NCBI GenBank assembly: GCA_041738135.1
Contig: JBGSQK010000045.1
Location: 1-8,087, forward strand
Reading direction: 5' to 3'
Source of the DNA: JAGOMX01 sp041738135
GTDB taxonomy: Bacteria; Pseudomonadota; Alphaproteobacteria; JAGOMX01
Length of the DNA: 8,087 nucleotides
The notes below the pieces were generated by a model. The model was given only the letters and a program-made list of their open reading frames with translations, ran no database searches and was not told the DNA's origin. Below are positions 5,850 through 8,087 of the stretch, piece after piece; the stretch's first letter is position 1, and each line of letters begins with the position of its first letter. The translations under genes and the position numbers were made by a program.

Positions 5850-6474
5850 AATATTCAGATTGTACTATTGGAGAGGGGTGGGCATTAACCACGATTTTCA
5901 TAAGAGTAATTCTCTAATCTCAGAGGAACAGTTCATTAGCGCAACTCCCGAAAATTATCAGCAGCAGATTCTAGAATCTAGCCTAGTCCTTACCACTTGC
6001 TAAAATAGACTTAGATTCCTTCCTAGGTCCCTAACTATATAATTCGCCTTCCGCCCGAAAATACGAACTGGTCATATTTACCATTTTCGATGCAATAGCA
6101 ACTTTTCGAAACGAACAGGATATTCAAGTTTATTATCTGTAAGTCGGATAGCGAACGTATTACGCATAGCACACACCAAGACGAACTATCGAAAGAAAAA
6201 GACCCGCTTTCTGACGCTGCTACAACGGCAAAAGTGGTTAGGTGCCCAATAGGGAAGCCAACGGTATTCCGTTAAGCATTCTTTATTATCTTCTTGCAAA
6301 GCGTTTTTCACCGAGTAATCAAAGATCCATCAAAAAAATCCACTGAATTGTTAAAGCTTGGAATGCCCCCTGAGTTCTAGTAATATAACTGTAGTTTTAT
6401 GACCCTATATGGATCATAGAAAGAATGACGTGTTAAGTGACAATTTGTCTTAGGTGCTAAGTTTAGATTAGGAA
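5850..6474. other. Long gene-free stretch, possibly decayed DNA
   Basis: No gene is supported between the LRR gene and the recombinase site. A 60-codon frame overlapping the LRR tail (5821-6003) has only a TTG start and no recognisable content. Around 6040-6275 frames on both strands stay open for roughly 60-75 codons without plausible starts. One plus-strand reading ends in a basic segment (NYRKKKTRFLTLLQRQKW) before a stop. This could be a relic of a transposase or another decayed gene, but I cannot identify it. Confidence 0.4.
6433..6442 (-). other. Possible accessory recombinase half-site
   Basis: Read on the minus strand, TGTCACTTAA matches the left arm of the neighbouring 28-bp dyad (TGTCACATAA) at nine of ten positions. 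Its inner partner would lie leftward around 6410, where only a weak match (TGGATCATAG) is seen, giving a 33-bp element. Tn3-type res sites have accessory sub-sites next to the crossover site, so this may be one, but a second arm is not convincing. Confidence 0.35.
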
Positions 6475-6502
6475 TGTCACATAACCGAACGTTTATATGA
6501 CA
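6475..6502. other. 28-bp resolvase-like crossover site
   Basis: A dyad of 28 bp stands just upstream of the recombinase gene. Its arms are TGTCACATAA (6475-6484) and TTATATGACA (6493-6502), which match at nine of ten positions when one is inverted. The symmetry continues inward with CG (6486-6487) and CG (6490-6491) around a central AA (6488-6489). The length and the TGTC...GACA ends are those of site I of Tn3-family res sites. The central dinucleotide is where serine recombinases make their 2-base staggered cut. Binding here could also repress the recombinase gene, whose Shine-Dalgarno begins five bases further on. Confidence 0.6.
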
Positions 6503-6522
6503 GCTGAAAAGGAATAGAGAAA

Positions 6523-7140
6523 ATGCTAATAGGCTACATGAGGGTATCAAAATCTGATGGATCTCAAACAATGGATCCACAGCGTGATGGATTAATCGCT
6601 GCAGGTGTCAATCCCGAAAATATTTATGAAGATATGGCTTCTGGCAAGAAAGATGACAGGCCAGGACTAACTTCTTGTTTAAAAGCGTTAAGAGACGGCG
6701 ATACACTTATTGTTTGGAAGCTTGATAGGCTCGGACGTAATCTAAGGCATCTGATTAATACGGTCTACGATTTAAATACACGAGGCATTGGCTTTAAGGT
6801 GCTGTCCGGGCAGGGCGCTTCTATAGATACCACGACGCCAGCTGGAAAACTGGTGTTTGGTATATTTGCTTCTTTAGCAGAGTTTGAAAGAGAATTGATT
6901 TCAGAACGTACCAAAGAAGGATTGAAGTCAGCTCGCGCTAGAGGTAGAAAAGGAGGAAGACCCTACACAATGACGGCAGCTAAATTACGACTTGCCCAAG
7001 CTTCTATGGGTCAACCAGAAACTAAAGTTGGTTTGCTTTGTAAAGAGCTAGGAATTACACGCCAAACCCTTTATCGTCACGTTTGTCCTAAAGGCACGCT
7101 GAGACCTGATGGTGAGAAGTTGCTTAAGGGGGCTGAATAA
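6523..7140 (+). CDS. Small serine recombinase (resolvase/invertase family)
   Basis: The 205-residue protein is a complete small serine recombinase, which makes staggered double-strand breaks at a 2-bp crossover and rejoins DNA through a phosphoserine link. The catalytic domain (1-about 125) has IGYMRVS with nucleophile S9 and R7, R46 in SGKKDDRPGL, and the W-K-L-D-R-LGR motif with D68, R69 and R72. The long helix E (about 105-138, AGKLVFGIFASLAEFEREL) is intact. The RGRKGGRP arm leads to the C-terminal helix-turn-helix (about 166-187, LLCKELGITRQTLYRHV). Length and residues are normal, so it should be active. A Shine-Dalgarno AAAAGGA (6507-6513) lies nine bases before the ATG. The resolvase-like dyad sits immediately upstream, as is usual for resolvases that regulate themselves. 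It could serve plasmid or transposon resolution, or inversion; sequence alone does not separate these. Confidence 0.95.
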   Translation: MLIGYMRVSKSDGSQTMDPQRDGLIAAGVNPENIYEDMASGKKDDRPGLTSCLKALRDGDTLIVWKLDRLGRNLRHLINTVYDLNTRGIGFKVLSGQGASIDTTTPAGKLVFGIFASLAEFERELISERTKEGLKSARARGRKGGRPYTMTAAKLRLAQASMGQPETKVGLLCKELGITRQTLYRHVCPKGTLRPDGEKLLKGAE

Positions 7141-7268
7141 CACTGTTAGTGAACTCCTCTTCTTATAAGTGTGAATTACTCTTCTGAAAATGACGTTTAG
7201 ATTGCATAAAGTTTCATATCGTGTTACTTATAGAACAGATAGTTACATTTAATGATGGGTGTCATACC

Positions 7269-8087
7269 TTGGATAACAAAAAGTTGCGTTTTCTTTCTCC
7301 TGAGGTTTTTGTCTCGACTCCAGAACAAAAAGTTCATATACACCGCGGAATTCAGGGGGGAGACTATCGGAAGCTAGCACCTAAAGTCTATACGATAAAT
7401 CTAAAAGATCCTCTTGAGCAGATTGTCATTCGAAATCTTTGGGCGATTGTTGCCTATTATTTTCCGGATGGTCTTATTGTAGATAGAACAGCTTTTGAAT
7501 TCAAGCCATCACAAGATGGAATGATCTATCTGATCTCGAATCGTACTCGCGAGATCAAGCTGCCAGGACACATTATAATTAAACCACGCAAAGGACCAGC
7601 TGCCCTGGCATCAGATCGTTCATTTATTGCAGGACTTAGCGTTTGCTCACCAGAACGTGCCTATTTAGAGAATCTTCTGCCATCACGGTCACAGCCAGGA
7701 GCTATTAAGCGAACACTCACAAAGCATGATATTGAAGAAAAGCTAGAAGCCATTTTGAGGACAGATCCAGATAATGGACTTCGTCATTTGCGTCAAAATG
7801 CCTCTATTGTTGCGACTCAACTCAATATGCAGCGTGAGTATGACAAGTTAGATCTTCTCATCGGCGGCTTACTCGGTACAAAAGAAGCTAATTTATCCTC
7901 TTCTGTAGCAAAGGCAAGAAGTTATGGTCAGCCATATGATCCTAAAAGAGCCGAGTTATTACAGAATTTGATGACACAAATGTTATCACTGTCACCTATC
8001 TCACGCATTTCAAAAGTTTTGACGTTACCAGCATGGAATAACATTTCCTTTTTTGAGGCCTATTTTTCAAATTTTATTGAAGGAACT
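7269..8087 (+). CDS. Fic-family protein, N-terminal part, cut by window edge
   Basis: The frame is open from 7194 to the right edge without a stop. The visible 273 residues begin MDNKKLRFLSPEVFVSTPEQ if the TTG at 7269 is used. An N-terminal region (about 1-110, with IHRGIQGGDYRKLAPKVYT and IRNLWAIVAYYFPDGLIVDR) looks like the winged-helix and beta region of AbiEi-type antitoxins. A helical region (130-240) follows. At the very end FSNFIEGT gives S267-x-x-x-E271-G272, the autoinhibitory motif that precedes the catalytic core in class II Fic proteins. Fic domains usually transfer AMP to target proteins; the HPFx(D/E)GNGR core would lie beyond the window. The start is uncertain: TTG 7269 has GGGTG (7257-7261) seven bases upstream and fits my memory of related N-termini, while GTG 7221 would add 16 residues without a Shine-Dalgarno. 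It lies on the same strand as the recombinase, 128 bases away. Confidence 0.8.
   Translation, partial: MDNKKLRFLSPEVFVSTPEQKVHIHRGIQGGDYRKLAPKVYTINLKDPLEQIVIRNLWAIVAYYFPDGLIVDRTAFEFKPSQDGMIYLISNRTREIKLPGHIIIKPRKGPAALASDRSFIAGLSVCSPERAYLENLLPSRSQPGAIKRTLTKHDIEEKLEAILRTDPDNGLRHLRQNASIVATQLNMQREYDKLDLLIGGLLGTKEANLSSSVAKARSYGQPYDPKRAELLQNLMTQMLSLSPISRISKVLTLPAWNNISFFEAYFSNFIEGT

Noticed and set aside
5821..6003. 60-codon frame after the LRR gene
   Set aside because: It begins at TTG without a Shine-Dalgarno, overlaps the LRR tail in another frame and has no recognisable content; it does not continue the LRR pattern, so a frameshift is not indicated.
6040..6275. Open frames on both strands in the gap before the recombinase
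   Set aside because: They lack good starts, overlap each other on opposite strands and match no family I know. They are noted only as possible decay of an older gene.

Overview
The window looks like a piece of an AT-rich, host-associated bacterial genome or plasmid. Several proteins point to interaction with a eukaryotic host: an exported protein with an F-box-like segment, a leucine-rich-repeat (LRR) protein, the front part of a Fic-family protein, and an exported histidine phosphatase. The N-termini of the two LysR regulators (the DWNK..LFY type) resemble those I associate with alphaproteobacterial intracellular symbionts such as Holosporales/Rickettsiales relatives. That placement is an inference without a search. 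Genes are small and mostly transcribed singly, separated by long non-coding stretches. A recombinase carries its own site, so an accessory or plasmid region is likely.

Layout. Position 1-451 (minus strand, cut by the window edge) encodes a signal peptide followed by an F-box-like segment. Position 452-1107 is a divergent intergenic region with a promoter facing each way and a short helix-turn-helix relic resembling a recombinase C-terminus. Position 1108-1950 encodes an exported phosphoglycerate-mutase-like histidine phosphatase. After a 368-base gap come two tandem paralogous LysR regulators (2319-3257 and 3385-4323), each 312 residues. Next is a small double-stranded-beta-helix protein resembling 2-oxoglutarate/iron oxygenases but with an incomplete metal site (4455-5045). 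It is followed by interlocked inverted repeats (5107-5149). An LRR protein (5244-5849) has a good sigma-70-type promoter. Position 5850-6474 holds no gene I can support. Position 6523-7140 encodes a small serine recombinase preceded by a 28-bp dyad (6475-6502) that looks like a resolvase crossover site. From 7269 to the right edge runs the N-terminal part of a Fic-family protein ending at its S-x-x-x-E-G autoinhibitory motif.

How the genes may work together. No metabolic pathway is visible. The recombinase and its site form one functional unit, either multimer/cointegrate resolution or inversion. The LysR pair could regulate each other or neighbouring genes, but no target is evident. The F-box, LRR, Fic and phosphatase proteins fit a set of surface or secreted host-interaction factors, although they lie in separate transcription units and no secretion system is present. 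I see no CRISPR array, rRNA, convincing tRNA or complete insertion sequence.
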